This document shows, one piece after another, positions 1 to 8,952 of a DNA stretch of 64,000 nt. Position 1 is the first letter of the stretch; every line of letters starts with the position of its first letter. A model generated the notes under the pieces. That model saw only the letters and a list, made by a program, of their open reading frames with translations. It did no database searches and was not told the DNA's origin. A program made the position numbers and the translations under genes. Origin of the DNA: Sphingopyxis sp. GTDB lineage: Bacteria; Pseudomonadota; Alphaproteobacteria; Sphingomonadales; Sphingomonadaceae. Location of the stretch: assembly GCF_016463645.1 (NCBI RefSeq), contig NZ_JAEMQX010000007.1:1-64000 (forward strand), given 5' to 3'.

Positions 1-957
1 TTCGTCGACGGGCAGGACGATGTCACTGTCACAACGAACAAGCTCAGCAACCTAGACGGGGATTCAGGCGAATTCTGGGAAGTCATCGTCGAGAAACCCC
101 AGAGGATGGGGCTCGCCGCGCTTTTCCTTGGCAGCGCCCCGACGGCGCGCGCGCGCGCCGTGGCCGGAACCGCCTCGGGCGGAGCCGCCTGTATCATCGG
201 CCTCAGCACGAGCGGCACAGCCGTCTCGATCGACAACAACAACAGCATCAGCAATCCAGGATGCGCCGTCTATTCGAATGCGAATATGTCGATGAAGAAC
301 GGCAGTACGATCAACGGCGCAGCCTTTGTCGCGGGTTCCATAAACAAGCAGAATGCGGGCCAGATCTCGATTGGCCAAGAAGTCACCGGCGTAACACCGA
401 TACCCGACCCCTATGCCGACGTTCCGTCGCCAGGCCCCTGCACCAACTCGGCGAAGATCACGAACGGCGGCAATTATTCCGCAGGCCAATTCTGTGGCGG
501 CATCGAAATCAAGAACAACGCCAGCAACAATACACTGAACCTTGCTTCGGGAACCTACGTTGTTGGCGGCATTCTGCGATTGGACAACGGCGTCACGATC
601 AACGGAACCGGGGTCACGCTCTTACTGAGGCCCGGCACAACCGTGTCGCTCGGCAACAATCTCATTTTCAATTTAACAGCCCCGACGAGCGGGAGCTATG
701 CCGGCATTGCGATGATGGGCCGTAATCTGGGAACGAATATTCTCGCGTGGAACAATGCCACCTTCAATGTTCAGGGAGCTCTCTATTTCCCTAACCAGGA
801 ACTATCGATCAAGAACAACAGCGTGTTCAACTCTGCGCAATGCACGCAATTGGTCGGACTTGTCGTCTCGATCAACAATAATGCCAATATGAACGACGAA
901 TGCCCGGGATCGGGGATCCGGGACGTAGGCGACGGCAAGGTTGCGTTGCTGGTATGA
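1..957 (+). CDS. TadG-like pilus assembly protein, C-terminal part (5' end outside window)
   Basis: The reading frame is open from base 1, so this is the C-terminal ~318 residues of a longer protein; the internal ATG at 106 is not a likely start. The visible part is rich in Asn, Gly and Ser with short repeats of the type NNN/NNA/NNSxxN spaced about 20 residues apart, which suggests a beta-solenoid or beta-helix surface domain. Two TadE-like pseudopilin genes follow with 4-bp overlaps, and a full tad operon converges from the other side. TadG proteins usually have an N-terminal TadE/TadG-like membrane segment followed by a long extracellular region; the N-terminus needed to confirm this is missing. 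The family call therefore rests mainly on context and composition. Confidence 0.6.
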   Translation, partial: FVDGQDDVTVTTNKLSNLDGDSGEFWEVIVEKPQRMGLAALFLGSAPTARARAVAGTASGGAACIIGLSTSGTAVSIDNNNSISNPGCAVYSNANMSMKNGSTINGAAFVAGSINKQNAGQISIGQEVTGVTPIPDPYADVPSPGPCTNSAKITNGGNYSAGQFCGGIEIKNNASNNTLNLASGTYVVGGILRLDNGVTINGTGVTLLLRPGTTVSLGNNLIFNLTAPTSGSYAGIAMMGRNLGTNILAWNNATFNVQGALYFPNQELSIKNNSVFNSAQCTQLVGLVVSINNNANMNDECPGSGIRDVGDGKVALLV

Positions 958-1430
958 GGCGCCCCCAAATGATAACACCGGCGTTGATGAAACGATTTCT
1001 GAGCGATCGATCGGGCGCCAGCGCCGCAGAGTTCGTTTTGGTCCTGCCGATATTGGCAATCCTGCTGTTCGGCGCGGTCGATGTCGGCGGACTGGCGTGG
1101 GCCAAGATACAGGTCGGCGCAGCCGCGCGCGCGGGCGCGAGCTACGCGTTGACCAACGGCTTTGATGAAGCCGGGATCAACAGCGCGGTGACCAATGCGA
1201 CCGGGTTGACGGTCACCGCGGGCACCCCGACACAGACCTTCGGCTGTCCCGACGTCGCCAATGGTGTTGTCGAGGTAGAGGATGACAGCGTCGCGTGTCC
1301 CGATAGCGGAGAACTGCCGGGGGATTATGTGACCGTCGGCGCAAGCGCCGACTATAGTCCGATCTTCGGCTGGCCGGGGTTGGCGAATCCGGTGCCGCTT
1401 TCGGCCGAAGCAAAGGTCCGCATCTCGTGA
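954..1430 (+). CDS. TadE-like pseudopilin
   Basis: This 158-residue protein has the TadE signature near its start: a basic N-terminus, then SGASAAEFVLVLPILAILLF, a prepilin-like segment with the conserved Glu five residues after the cleavage Gly, followed by one hydrophobic helix. The rest is a small exported domain. The start ATG overlaps the preceding stop codon (ATGA), which supports translational coupling; an ATG at 969 is an alternative. TadE-type minor pseudopilins are processed by the Tad prepilin peptidase (encoded at 1860-2330) and are needed for Flp pilus assembly. Cysteines in the C-terminal half (FGCPD, VACPD) could form a disulfide in the periplasm. Confidence 0.85.
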   Translation: MRRPQMITPALMKRFLSDRSGASAAEFVLVLPILAILLFGAVDVGGLAWAKIQVGAAARAGASYALTNGFDEAGINSAVTNATGLTVTAGTPTQTFGCPDVANGVVEVEDDSVACPDSGELPGDYVTVGASADYSPIFGWPGLANPVPLSAEAKVRIS

Positions 1431-1807
1431 CGCGGCGCTTGCATTCGGACCGCCACGGTTCGGTCGCCGCCGAGTTCGCCCTCGTCATTCCCTTGCTATT
1501 ACTCCTGTCGTTCGGAATTATCGAATTCGGCCGGACGATGTGGGTGCGCAATTCGCTGCAGTCGGCGGTCGAGGATGCCGCGCGCTGCTATGCGCTCAAA
1601 CGCCCCCAATGCACGACGGTCGTCGACGTGAAAAGCTATGCAGCGAGCAAGGCGATGGGCGTTCCGGTGACGGGCGACGCTTTTGAAGCGACGGTCGCCG
1701 CATGCGGCAGGCAAGTTACGGCCGACTATTCGTTTGTTGCGATGGTACCGATCATCCCTCTCGATTATACGATCAGCGCAAGCGCCTGTCGCCCGGCACC
1801 GGCTTGA
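1427..1807 (+). CDS. TadE-like pseudopilin (second copy)
   Basis: A 126-residue protein with the N-terminal sequence HGSVAAEFALVIPLLLLLSF, a TadE-type prepilin motif with Glu at the expected position followed by a single membrane helix. It starts with GTG that overlaps the stop of the previous gene (GTGA), so the three plus-strand genes form one coupled operon. The C-terminal part contains three or four cysteines likely to be oxidised outside the cytoplasm. It is a paralogue of the preceding gene and presumably a minor pseudopilin of the Flp pilus. The gene ends about 50 bp from the convergent prepilin peptidase gene. Confidence 0.85.
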   Translation: MTRRLHSDRHGSVAAEFALVIPLLLLLSFGIIEFGRTMWVRNSLQSAVEDAARCYALKRPQCTTVVDVKSYAASKAMGVPVTGDAFEATVAACGRQVTADYSFVAMVPIIPLDYTISASACRPAPA

Positions 1808-1859
1808 TCGCCTACGGCGGATTCCTCGCGCTCGTTCAGAAGGACATCCGAATTCCCAG

Positions 1860-2330
1860 TCAGGGATAGGTCCAGAGCAGCGAGCCGATTCCGCCCGTCG
1901 CGATCGCCAATCCATAAGCAATCCGGCGCGTCCTGAAGCCGCCCTTCGTGCGATCGGCTGAATCGAGGAGGGTCGACATCAGCCGCAGGAAAACCACCAG
2001 CACAACCACCACCGCCCCGCTCAACGACACGGCAAGTAGCAGGAGCCAGCCGTTCGAGAGTCCGAACCACCAAGCCACCGCAGCATAGAGCTTGACATCG
2101 CCGCCGCCGAACCAGCCGAAGTGAAACAGAAGCATCCCGATCCCCAACGCGATCCCGAAATGCAGGAGGTGCGACCATAGCGGCGCGACGAAAGGAAAGC
2201 CGGCGAACCACGCGATGCCGCCGAGCAGAAGCAGAAACAGCGGATAGAGGTTGGGGATGGTGAAGCGTCGCGCGTCGGAATAGGCGGCGAGTGCAAGAAT
2301 GGCCACATAGATGGCCTTGATTGCGATCAA
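1860..2330 (-). CDS. cpaA: Prepilin peptidase, A24 family (CpaA/TadV)
   Basis: A 156-residue polytopic membrane protein that matches the short, methyltransferase-lacking class of type IV prepilin peptidases. The two catalytic aspartates are visible: D19 in YSDARRFTIPN and D78 in the hallmark FGGGDVK. It processes the Flp pilin (11421-11609) and the TadE/TadG pseudopilins at the cytoplasmic face of the membrane. It is the last gene of the minus-strand tad operon and its ATG overlaps the stop of the upstream TPR gene by 4 bp. The usual family length is 150-170 residues, so it is full length. Confidence 0.92.
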   Translation of the reverse strand: MIAIKAIYVAILALAAYSDARRFTIPNLYPLFLLLLGGIAWFAGFPFVAPLWSHLLHFGIALGIGMLLFHFGWFGGGDVKLYAAVAWWFGLSNGWLLLLAVSLSGAVVVVLVVFLRLMSTLLDSADRTKGGFRTRRIAYGLAIATGGIGSLLWTYP

Positions 2331-3217
2331 TGCGCGGTCCCTTCGCCCTTGCGGCCCGTTACCGCGGCATATTGCTGCCAGAGCTGCTCGTCATGACGCG
2401 GTCGCGCGATCAACGCTTGACCCAGCAACGCCTCCGCAAGATGGGAATGGCTCGCGCGTTGCGCACCGAGGCCGGCGTATTGAAGGCGCCGGCTCCACAC
2501 CAAATCGCTGTCCGACGACCGCCGCAATGGCTGCCGACCGAGCATCCCGTTTGCATAGTCCAGATTGATCCGTGTCTCCGTCTGGTCCGGATCGACGAGC
2601 AGAAGCGCGGAAAGGATGCTCGCCGCCTCCAAGGCATCGCCGGCGGCGATCAGGGCAACGCCGAGATCCCTTTGCACGCCGCCATTCGCGGGGTCGAGCG
2701 ACAGGCTTTTGCGAAACGCCGCGACCGCAGCTGGCGCCCGATCGCGAGCAAGATGCAGCCGGCCGGCGCTGCGCCAGAACACCGGATCTTCGCCGCAGGC
2801 CTTTTCGGCGCGCGTCGCAAGTTGGTCCGCCCCGTCGAGCCGGGATATCCGGACAAGAGCGATCATTTCAGCAGCCAGTTTCCTGCATTTCCACCGCCCG
2901 TCGGGGTCGACCGACGTCAGGAGTGAGGCCGCCTCGGCAGGTTGTCCAACCGCGATGAGCCATTCGGCGCGCAGCAGGTCCACCTCGCCGTCAGGGTCTC
3001 CGGACGGCTTCGCCAGACGATCCAACAGCGCCTCGGCTTCCACATATCGCTGCCCCGTCAGCGCATCGTCGACCGCGCGAAGCAGAGCCCCCCTCGGCGT
3101 TTCTGTTTCCTTTGCCGACGATGCCGCCGGTTCGGATGCCGACAGGCCGGTAGTTGAGACGGCGCAGAGGACCAGTCCCATCCCGACGGCAGTGATCCGA
3201 TCGAGAAGCCGATACAT
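2327..3217 (-). CDS. TPR-repeat protein of the tad operon
   Basis: I start this 296-residue protein at the ATG whose first base is the last base of the preceding stop codon (TGATG), giving MYRLLDRITAVGMGLVL, a signal-peptide-like N-terminus. The body is rich in Ala and Leu and shows helical repeats of TPR type, for example the segment FWRSAGRLHLARDRAPAAVA and the following copies. TPR proteins of this kind (TadD-related) act in the periplasm or at the outer membrane in Flp pilus assembly. A longer in-frame start exists 156 bp upstream, but it would sit inside the upstream gene and adds a non-membrane, Arg-rich extension. Confidence 0.75.
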   Translation of the reverse strand: MYRLLDRITAVGMGLVLCAVSTTGLSASEPAASSAKETETPRGALLRAVDDALTGQRYVEAEALLDRLAKPSGDPDGEVDLLRAEWLIAVGQPAEAASLLTSVDPDGRWKCRKLAAEMIALVRISRLDGADQLATRAEKACGEDPVFWRSAGRLHLARDRAPAAVAAFRKSLSLDPANGGVQRDLGVALIAAGDALEAASILSALLLVDPDQTETRINLDYANGMLGRQPLRRSSDSDLVWSRRLQYAGLGAQRASHSHLAEALLGQALIARPRHDEQLWQQYAAVTGRKGEGTAH

Positions 3218-4125
3218 CAAATCGCGGCCTGCGCAGTCGGCAGGCCGACGCCCGCGAAATAACCGAGACGATTGATCTGATCGAGATAGGCGGCGACCAG
3301 GCCGAGATAGACCTTGTTGCTCATTCCCGCAGGCTGGGGCATGGCGACCGCACTTTCCGGAACGATCGAGCACACCGATCCGGCCACCCGGGTCGCGATG
3401 AACACCTCGCCGACGCTGATGCGCAGCATCCGCATTCCGTCCGTATCGCTCCGGTCGCCAGGATTGGCGCTCGCCAAGCAGGCTATCGCCATTTCGTCAG
3501 ACGAGGAAGGAGACAACGTGAGCGGGCGGTCTGAAAGCCGGGCCTCGATCAGCAAAGGGCTAAAACTCGTACCGAGAGGACTCGATTTACGCAATTCGCC
3601 ACCTGCGATCGCCAATGCATGTTCGGCCGGCGACGGCTCGGCAGATAAGCCCGGCTCGGTTGCAGGCGAGCGGGACATTTCCGCGGGCTCGCCCGCCGGT
3701 GCGCCTGCCCCCTCGGCCAGCAGTGATCGGCGTTTCTCCGATTGCCGCGATGCCGCATAAAAGGTCGCGAGATTGCGGCGGGTTCGCTGGTCATCGGTCC
3801 GCAAGGCCAGCGCCCTTTGAAAATATCGCTCTGCCACATCGCGCCGGCCGATACCATCATATGCGACAGCCAGGCCGTTCAGACTGTCGACCTCGAGAGA
3901 AGGATCGCGGCTCGCCGCCTTGAACAGTTCGATTGCCAAGCCATACTGCCCGGAAGCAAGAAAAATGCGTGCCCGTTCGAGAGATTGCGCCGACGAAAGG
4001 CCCGCGAGAACGGGGACATCCCTGACCATGGGCAGCGCCGACTGCAGGCGCGGACCAAAGGAGCAACTGGTCAATGCCAATGCCGCGATGATCATGCCAG
4101 GTAATGGACGGAAGCGCATGATCAA
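3217..4125 (-). CDS. tadD: TadD-like TPR lipoprotein
   Basis: The 302-residue product begins with a lipoprotein signal peptide ending in the lipobox LTSC (Cys21), so it is probably anchored to the inner leaflet of the outer membrane. Residues about 45-135 contain TPR-type helices (for example YGLAIELFKAASRDPS and DVAERYFQRALALRTDD). The C-terminal half is less regular and Ser/Pro-rich. TadD is a pilotin-like lipoprotein needed for Flp pilus biogenesis. The start ATG overlaps the stop of tadC (ATGA), and the next TPR gene starts on its stop codon, consistent with one tightly coupled operon. Confidence 0.8.
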   Translation of the reverse strand: MIMRFRPLPGMIIAALALTSCSFGPRLQSALPMVRDVPVLAGLSSAQSLERARIFLASGQYGLAIELFKAASRDPSLEVDSLNGLAVAYDGIGRRDVAERYFQRALALRTDDQRTRRNLATFYAASRQSEKRRSLLAEGAGAPAGEPAEMSRSPATEPGLSAEPSPAEHALAIAGGELRKSSPLGTSFSPLLIEARLSDRPLTLSPSSSDEMAIACLASANPGDRSDTDGMRMLRISVGEVFIATRVAGSVCSIVPESAVAMPQPAGMSNKVYLGLVAAYLDQINRLGYFAGVGLPTAQAAI

Positions 4126-5102
4126 CCGCTACCAGTCATGGCCGGCGCAACCTCACGGATCACGCGAACGGCGGCGGGCAGCATCAACACGCCGACCATG
4201 ACGGGCAGCATGCAGGCAACGAGGGGAATCGACAGGAGGACCGGCAGGCGGTGCGCTTTTTCTTCCGCTCGCATCCTGCGCTTTTCGCGCATCTCCGAAG
4301 CATAGATACGCAGCGTCGTCGCGATGCTGGAACCAAGCTTGTCGGACTGGATCAGGAGGGTCGAAAAGGCACGAATTTCGTCGACGCGCGTGCGGTCCGC
4401 CATCGCACGTAACGCCTCTTCGCGGCTGGCGCCGGCGCGCAGTTCCAAGGTCGTCTGCAAAAGCGTTTCCGCGACGAGCGGGTGCGATGTGGTCATTTCC
4501 CGGGCTACCCGGTCGAGCGCGGCTTCAAGCCCCATCCCCGCCTCGACGCAAACCAGCATCAGATCCAGGCAATCCGGAAAGCCGTTCACGATTTCCTGAC
4601 GGCGGCGATCCGCCCTGGCGGTCAGATAGAGGTTCGGCAGGATGAGCCCCATCACCGCCAGACCGGCTCCCTGAAGATAGAGGTTCAGCAAAGAGACTGG
4701 CTTGTCCGAAGCCAGCTGCGGCAAGACGACCAGCGATGGCAAAAGGATGATCAGCAGCAGACGAACGAGCGTGAAAATCTTTGGCGCCTGGGGCGACCGA
4801 TAACCCGCTGCAATCATCTTGCCCTGCAGGGCTTTGGGGTCGGAGTCGCCCAGAGAGAATCCGCCCCGCTCGATCCTTTCGGTCAGCTTGGCCCAAGCGC
4901 TCGTCTTGGCGACCATGGCTTCCTGCATGGCCGATGCGCTTTCCGGGATGGCGCGCTTCGATTCCTGTCCCAGACGGTCCAGAATCAACTTGCGACTCAA
5001 CAGCGTCCTGATCGCCAGAAAGGCAAGCGCGGATACGAGAGCGAACAAGAGCAGGAGGACCGCCCATCGCATGAGGGGAGACAAGGCGATTTGTTCGACC
5101 AT
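4122..5102 (-). CDS. tadC: TadC, type II secretion F-domain inner-membrane protein
   Basis: A 326-residue protein of the GspF/TadC class. Membrane helices are visible near the N-terminus (LLLFALVSALAFLAIRTLL), around residues 110-165, and at the C-terminus (LSIPLVACMLPVMVGVLML). The cytoplasmic T2SF domain in between has the typical sequence DLMLVCVEAGMGLEAALDRV. TadB and TadC form the inner-membrane platform that couples the TadA ATPase to pilus polymerisation. The gene lies 1 bp after tadB and overlaps tadD by 4 bp. Confidence 0.92.
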   Translation of the reverse strand: MVEQIALSPLMRWAVLLLLFALVSALAFLAIRTLLSRKLILDRLGQESKRAIPESASAMQEAMVAKTSAWAKLTERIERGGFSLGDSDPKALQGKMIAAGYRSPQAPKIFTLVRLLLIILLPSLVVLPQLASDKPVSLLNLYLQGAGLAVMGLILPNLYLTARADRRRQEIVNGFPDCLDLMLVCVEAGMGLEAALDRVAREMTTSHPLVAETLLQTTLELRAGASREEALRAMADRTRVDEIRAFSTLLIQSDKLGSSIATTLRIYASEMREKRRMRAEEKAHRLPVLLSIPLVACMLPVMVGVLMLPAAVRVIREVAPAMTGSG

Positions 5103-5103
5103 G

Positions 5104-6105
5104 CTACACTTTCAGGTCCACCATCCGTCGGATGGCGAAAAAGCCGATCAGATAAAGGAGCAAGATCCCGGCGAAACCGAAGATGAAAATCGGGTCTCCC
5201 GCAACATCGAGGTAGAAACCGGGATTGACCGTAAACAACACGGCGAAAGCCAGGATCGGCAGAATGGTCAGAACGAGCGCGGTCATTCTGCCCTCCGAAC
5301 TGAGCGCGCGAACCTTCATGAACATGCTGGCGCGCTCGCGAATGACCCGGCTCAGATTCTCCAAGATTTCCGCCAGATTCCCTCCGGTTTCCATCTGGAC
5401 GGAAACCGACACGACGAACATGTCGATATCGGCCAAGCCCCAGCGCTGAGCCATGCGTGACAGGGCTTCGCGCAACCCGAAACCAAAAGCGATCTCGTCG
5501 GCAACGATACCGAATTCGGTGCCGACGGGATCTTCCATTTCCTCGACCAGCAGGTTGAGTGCCGCCGGGATCGGATGCCCTGCGCGCAATCCGCGGACGA
5601 AAACATCGAGCGCGACCGGAAATTGGCTCTCCAGGCGACGGCGGCGGGAATCGGCGAGCCGACCAATCACCATCCAAGGCAATAATATACCGACAACAGC
5701 ACCCATTGCGACCGCCAACTGGATCACGCCAAAGGTGACGGCGACGCCCGACCACGCCGAGAGAGAGAGAATCAGGCCGCTCACAACCGCTGTGCCGAGC
5801 AGCATCGCGCCGAACACCTCGCGGGCGGGACGCTTGATATTTGCGGCGTTAAGCGTCCGGTGAAAGGCACGCGCTGCGTTGGAAACCCATTGCGGAGCGC
5901 CCGGTATGTCGTGCGGCATGTCCTTGCGGAGTTTCGCGGTTACCGTCTCCCGGTCGATACCGGCCTCGATCATACGCAGGCGCGCATTGACCGCCCGGCT
6001 TTTGGCGCGTCGGTCCGCGATGGCGCCACCGGCCAGTTGCGCCACGAGCACGATGAACGCGAAAAGTGCCAACATCGTCACAAAACGAAGAGCCGTCTCG
6101 TTCAT
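5104..6105 (-). CDS. tadB: TadB, type II secretion F-domain inner-membrane protein
   Basis: A 333-residue paralogue of TadC. I choose the start MNETALRFVTMLALF, one base after the cpaF stop; a longer frame with 18 more residues would run into cpaF. Hydrophobic helices occur at the N-terminus, at about residues 85-135 and at the C-terminus (ILPILAFAVLFTVNPGFYL). The cytoplasmic T2SF domain contains LDVFVRGLRAGHPIPAALNL and SVSVQMETGGNLAEILENLS, characteristic of TadB. It acts with TadC as the platform of the Tad secretion machine. Confidence 0.92.
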   Translation of the reverse strand: MNETALRFVTMLALFAFIVLVAQLAGGAIADRRAKSRAVNARLRMIEAGIDRETVTAKLRKDMPHDIPGAPQWVSNAARAFHRTLNAANIKRPAREVFGAMLLGTAVVSGLILSLSAWSGVAVTFGVIQLAVAMGAVVGILLPWMVIGRLADSRRRRLESQFPVALDVFVRGLRAGHPIPAALNLLVEEMEDPVGTEFGIVADEIAFGFGLREALSRMAQRWGLADIDMFVVSVSVQMETGGNLAEILENLSRVIRERASMFMKVRALSSEGRMTALVLTILPILAFAVLFTVNPGFYLDVAGDPIFIFGFAGILLLYLIGFFAIRRMVDLKV

Positions 6106-6106
6106 A

Positions 6107-7480
6107 TCATGCCACCGGCCGATCGGGCCGAAACAGATCCGGCGACAGTTCGATACCATGCGCTGACAGGGTCTCGAGGAACTTGGGTCGAATGCCCGTC
6201 GCCTCGAAATGACCGAGCACGCGATTGTCGGTGTCGCGTCCGGTCATGCGGAACAGGAATATGTCCTGCATGGTGACGATCTCGCCTTCCATGCCGGTGA
6301 TCTCCGACAGGCTGAGCAGCCGTCGGCGGCCATCCGAAAGACGGCCGATCTGCACCACGACATTGATCGCCGACGCGATCTGCGCCCGTGCCGCGCGCGG
6401 CGACATTTCGATACCGCTCATGCTGACCATCTGTTCGACGCGAGCCAGCGCGTCGCGCGCGGTGTTGGCGTGGACGGTCGTCATCGAGCCGTCGTGACCG
6501 GTATTCATCGCCTGCAGCATGTCGAACGCCTCACCGGCGCGAACCTCGCCGATGATGATACGGTCCGGGCGCATCCGAAGCGCGTTCTTTACCAGGTCGC
6601 GCTGCGTCACCTCGCCCCTGCCCTCGATATTGGGGGGACGCGTCTCGAGACGCGCAACGTGCGATTGTTGCAATTGCAGCTCGGCCGAATCTTCGATGGT
6701 GACGATGCGCTCGCGTTCGTCGATGAAGGACGACACCGCATTGAGCAGGGTCGTCTTGCCCGATCCGGTGCCCCCCGAAATCAGGATGTTGCGCCGCGCC
6801 GCAACGATTCCCTTCATCACCTCCGCGACGGCCGCCGGAACGCTGCCGAACTCGACCAGTTTCGCCATATCTATAGGGATGTGCGAAAATTTGCGGATCG
6901 AGAGCAGCGAGCCATCGAGCGCCAGCGGCGGCACAATCGCGTTGACGCGCGACCCGTTCGGCAGACGCGCGTCAACGAACGGCGAAGACTCGTCGATCCG
7001 ACGCCCCACACCGCTCGCAATTTTCTGGATGATACGAAAAAGGTGTCGCTCATCCTTGAAGCGCGTGTCCACATGCTCGAGCAACCCCAAGCGTTCGACG
7101 AAAACCGTGTCGTGGCCATTGACCAGAATATCGGTGATCGTTTCGTCCTGGAGCAACGGTTCGAGCGGCCCCAGTCCGAGCAGTTCATCGAGCACATTAC
7201 TCACGAGCGTTTTGCGCTCGATCGCGGTCAGCGCCATCTGGTGCCGACCGAGGATGCCGGCGATCACGTCGCCTGCCTCCGCTTCGATCTGCGCGCGCGA
7301 CATCTTGTCGAGCTGAGCGAGGTTTATTTCGTCGAGCAGTTCGCGGTGAACCTGCACTTTCAGCGACAGAAGCGCCGCACCGCGCTCGGGAGCGCCGTCG
7401 CCGGACGCTGCCGCCATAACCGGCGCGCGCGCGGCCGCCTCGTCCGCCTTTGAACCCTTTTGCCGCTGGACCTGCCACAT
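6107..7480 (-). CDS. cpaF: TadA/CpaF secretion ATPase
   Basis: A 457-residue hexameric ATPase of the VirB11/GspE superfamily that powers Flp pilus extension and retraction. Residues 90-220 hold the N-terminal domain (LGLGPLEPLLQDETITDILV). The Walker A motif GGTGSGKTT lies at residues 236-244, followed by an Asp box (IVTIEDSAELQL), the Walker B region (MRPDRIIIGEVRAGEAFDML) and the His box (GHDGSMTTVHANT). I start at the ATG at 7480, five bases after the cpaE stop, because longer in-frame extensions overlap cpaE and look like noise. Confidence 0.95.
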   Translation of the reverse strand: MWQVQRQKGSKADEAAARAPVMAAASGDGAPERGAALLSLKVQVHRELLDEINLAQLDKMSRAQIEAEAGDVIAGILGRHQMALTAIERKTLVSNVLDELLGLGPLEPLLQDETITDILVNGHDTVFVERLGLLEHVDTRFKDERHLFRIIQKIASGVGRRIDESSPFVDARLPNGSRVNAIVPPLALDGSLLSIRKFSHIPIDMAKLVEFGSVPAAVAEVMKGIVAARRNILISGGTGSGKTTLLNAVSSFIDERERIVTIEDSAELQLQQSHVARLETRPPNIEGRGEVTQRDLVKNALRMRPDRIIIGEVRAGEAFDMLQAMNTGHDGSMTTVHANTARDALARVEQMVSMSGIEMSPRAARAQIASAINVVVQIGRLSDGRRRLLSLSEITGMEGEIVTMQDIFLFRMTGRDTDNRVLGHFEATGIRPKFLETLSAHGIELSPDLFRPDRPVA

Positions 7481-7485
7481 ATGAC

Positions 7486-8673
7486 CTAGCCCCTGCCCAG
7501 CGCCGCGGCGATCTGCCCGGCCAGCGCCGCGAGATCGGTTGCGACCTTGTTCTTGCGGGCGACCGCGCCGACGAGGACACCCTGATCCTGCGCCGACTGG
7601 ACAACCGCATAGTCGCTGTGGACGGTCGCGAATATCGGATAGCGGAGCGCGTCGGCCGCATCCTGCACCCCGATCGTCCGGAACATCCGCTTTTCGACGC
7701 GGTTGGCGACGATCCGGATGCGCGAGGGATCGATCCCCGTTTCCTCGAACAGGGTGAGCCGCCGGCGCGCCTGGCGCAGGCTGCCGATCGACAGATCGAC
7801 CACGAGCAGAATCAGGTCCGCCTTGTCGATCGCCGACAGCGTCCAATTGGCCCAGTTGCCGGGCAGGTCGAGCACGACATGGTCATACTGCCGCCGCGCG
7901 AGGTCGAGTACCCGCATCAACTGGTCGATCTCGACGGCTTCGAGCGGCGCGATCTTCTCGGGCGCCGCGATCACTGCTACGCCTTCGTCGCTGGCCGCAA
8001 CGCTGCGCAGCAGCTCGCCATCGACCCGCGCGCCCGCATCCAGCAATTCGTCCATCGTAAGCCCGGAAGGGCGGCCAAGATAGGAGGCCGCATTGCCGAA
8101 CTGCAGATCGAGATCGACAAGGCAACAGCCTCGCTCGCTCGTCCCGCCCAGAAAGTGGGCGAGGTGCGTCGCGATGGTCGTCGCCCCGATCCCGCCAACG
8201 CTTTGCGCAACCGCAATCACCGGAGCCAGTCCGGCGTCGGCGATCGCCTCCTTCGCCGTCGCGGCGAGCAGATTATTGACCGCGTCGTCGAATTCGGCAC
8301 GCTGGATCGGCAGCGCGATGACGTCGTCGACCCCCTGGCGGATCAACGCGCGCGTCGTGGCGAGATCGCCGTCGCGCATCGCGACGATCAGCGGCAAGCC
8401 GGGATGACGCGCGCGGAGCGCGGTCAGCCGCTGCATCGACCGCGGATCGCCCGCGCCGAGCTCGACGACGAGCAGCTCGGCATCGCCGATCATGTCGGGC
8501 AGAACCGGCGCATCGGCAGCGAGGCTCACCAGTTCGAAAGACAGGTTCGAAAATTCATCGCGGGAAAGCGCCGAACGTGCGAACTCCTCTTCGGATATCA
8601 ACAATTTGATCTTGCAGTTCAAGCGCAGGAATCCATCGTTTGCGGGCGCTTCCATATCGATATTCTTGCCCAC
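7486..8673 (-). CDS. cpaE: CpaE/TadZ-type ATPase-like pilus localisation protein
   Basis: This 395-residue protein has an N-terminal receiver-like domain (residues about 20-140) and a C-terminal MinD/ParA-like ATPase fold. The P-loop region reads SVGGIGATTIATHLAHFL: both lysines of the usual deviant Walker A box (KGGxGKT) are absent, so nucleotide hydrolysis may be weak or lost, as in some TadZ proteins. Later motifs include VLDLPGNW and LILLVVDLSIGSLRQARR. CpaE/TadZ places the Tad machine at the cell pole. It sits in the canonical position between the secretin region and cpaF. Confidence 0.9.
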   Translation of the reverse strand: MGKNIDMEAPANDGFLRLNCKIKLLISEEEFARSALSRDEFSNLSFELVSLAADAPVLPDMIGDAELLVVELGAGDPRSMQRLTALRARHPGLPLIVAMRDGDLATTRALIRQGVDDVIALPIQRAEFDDAVNNLLAATAKEAIADAGLAPVIAVAQSVGGIGATTIATHLAHFLGGTSERGCCLVDLDLQFGNAASYLGRPSGLTMDELLDAGARVDGELLRSVAASDEGVAVIAAPEKIAPLEAVEIDQLMRVLDLARRQYDHVVLDLPGNWANWTLSAIDKADLILLVVDLSIGSLRQARRRLTLFEETGIDPSRIRIVANRVEKRMFRTIGVQDAADALRYPIFATVHSDYAVVQSAQDQGVLVGAVARKNKVATDLAALAGQIAAALGRG

Positions 8674-8688
8674 GGCCCCATCCCCGTC

Positions 8689-8952
8689 CTATTTCGGCCC
8701 GCCGGTTTCCGTATCGGTCGTGCGGATCGTATCGGGTTGTTTCACCTTGTCGGTCCGGTAGCGATCGACCGCCTTGGCGGCCTTTGCCCCCTCGGTGGTG
8801 GGGATCGGATCCTCATATTGCGGGTCGGGATTGACGACCTGCGCCGCCATCGTCTGTCGCACGGCATTGCCGAAGGTCACGTCGGTCGGCGTACAGCCGG
8901 CGACGATCAGCGCCAGGGCGGCCGCTGCGCCAAGACGGAAATCAATATTCAT
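8689..8952 (-). CDS. Small tad-operon lipoprotein (in the cpaD position)
   Basis: An 87-residue protein with a lipoprotein signal peptide and lipobox VAGC (Cys20), followed by a short Thr/Asp/Pro-rich tail. It overlaps the end of cpaC by 11 bp and precedes cpaE by 15 bp, the place where cpaD is found in Caulobacter-type loci. CpaD is normally about 200 residues with further conserved motifs, so this is either a very reduced equivalent or an unrelated pilotin-like lipoprotein for the CpaC secretin. I do not recognise a specific family. Confidence 0.7.
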   Translation of the reverse strand: MNIDFRLGAAAALALIVAGCTPTDVTFGNAVRQTMAAQVVNPDPQYEDPIPTTEGAKAAKAVDRYRTDKVKQPDTIRTTDTETGGPK

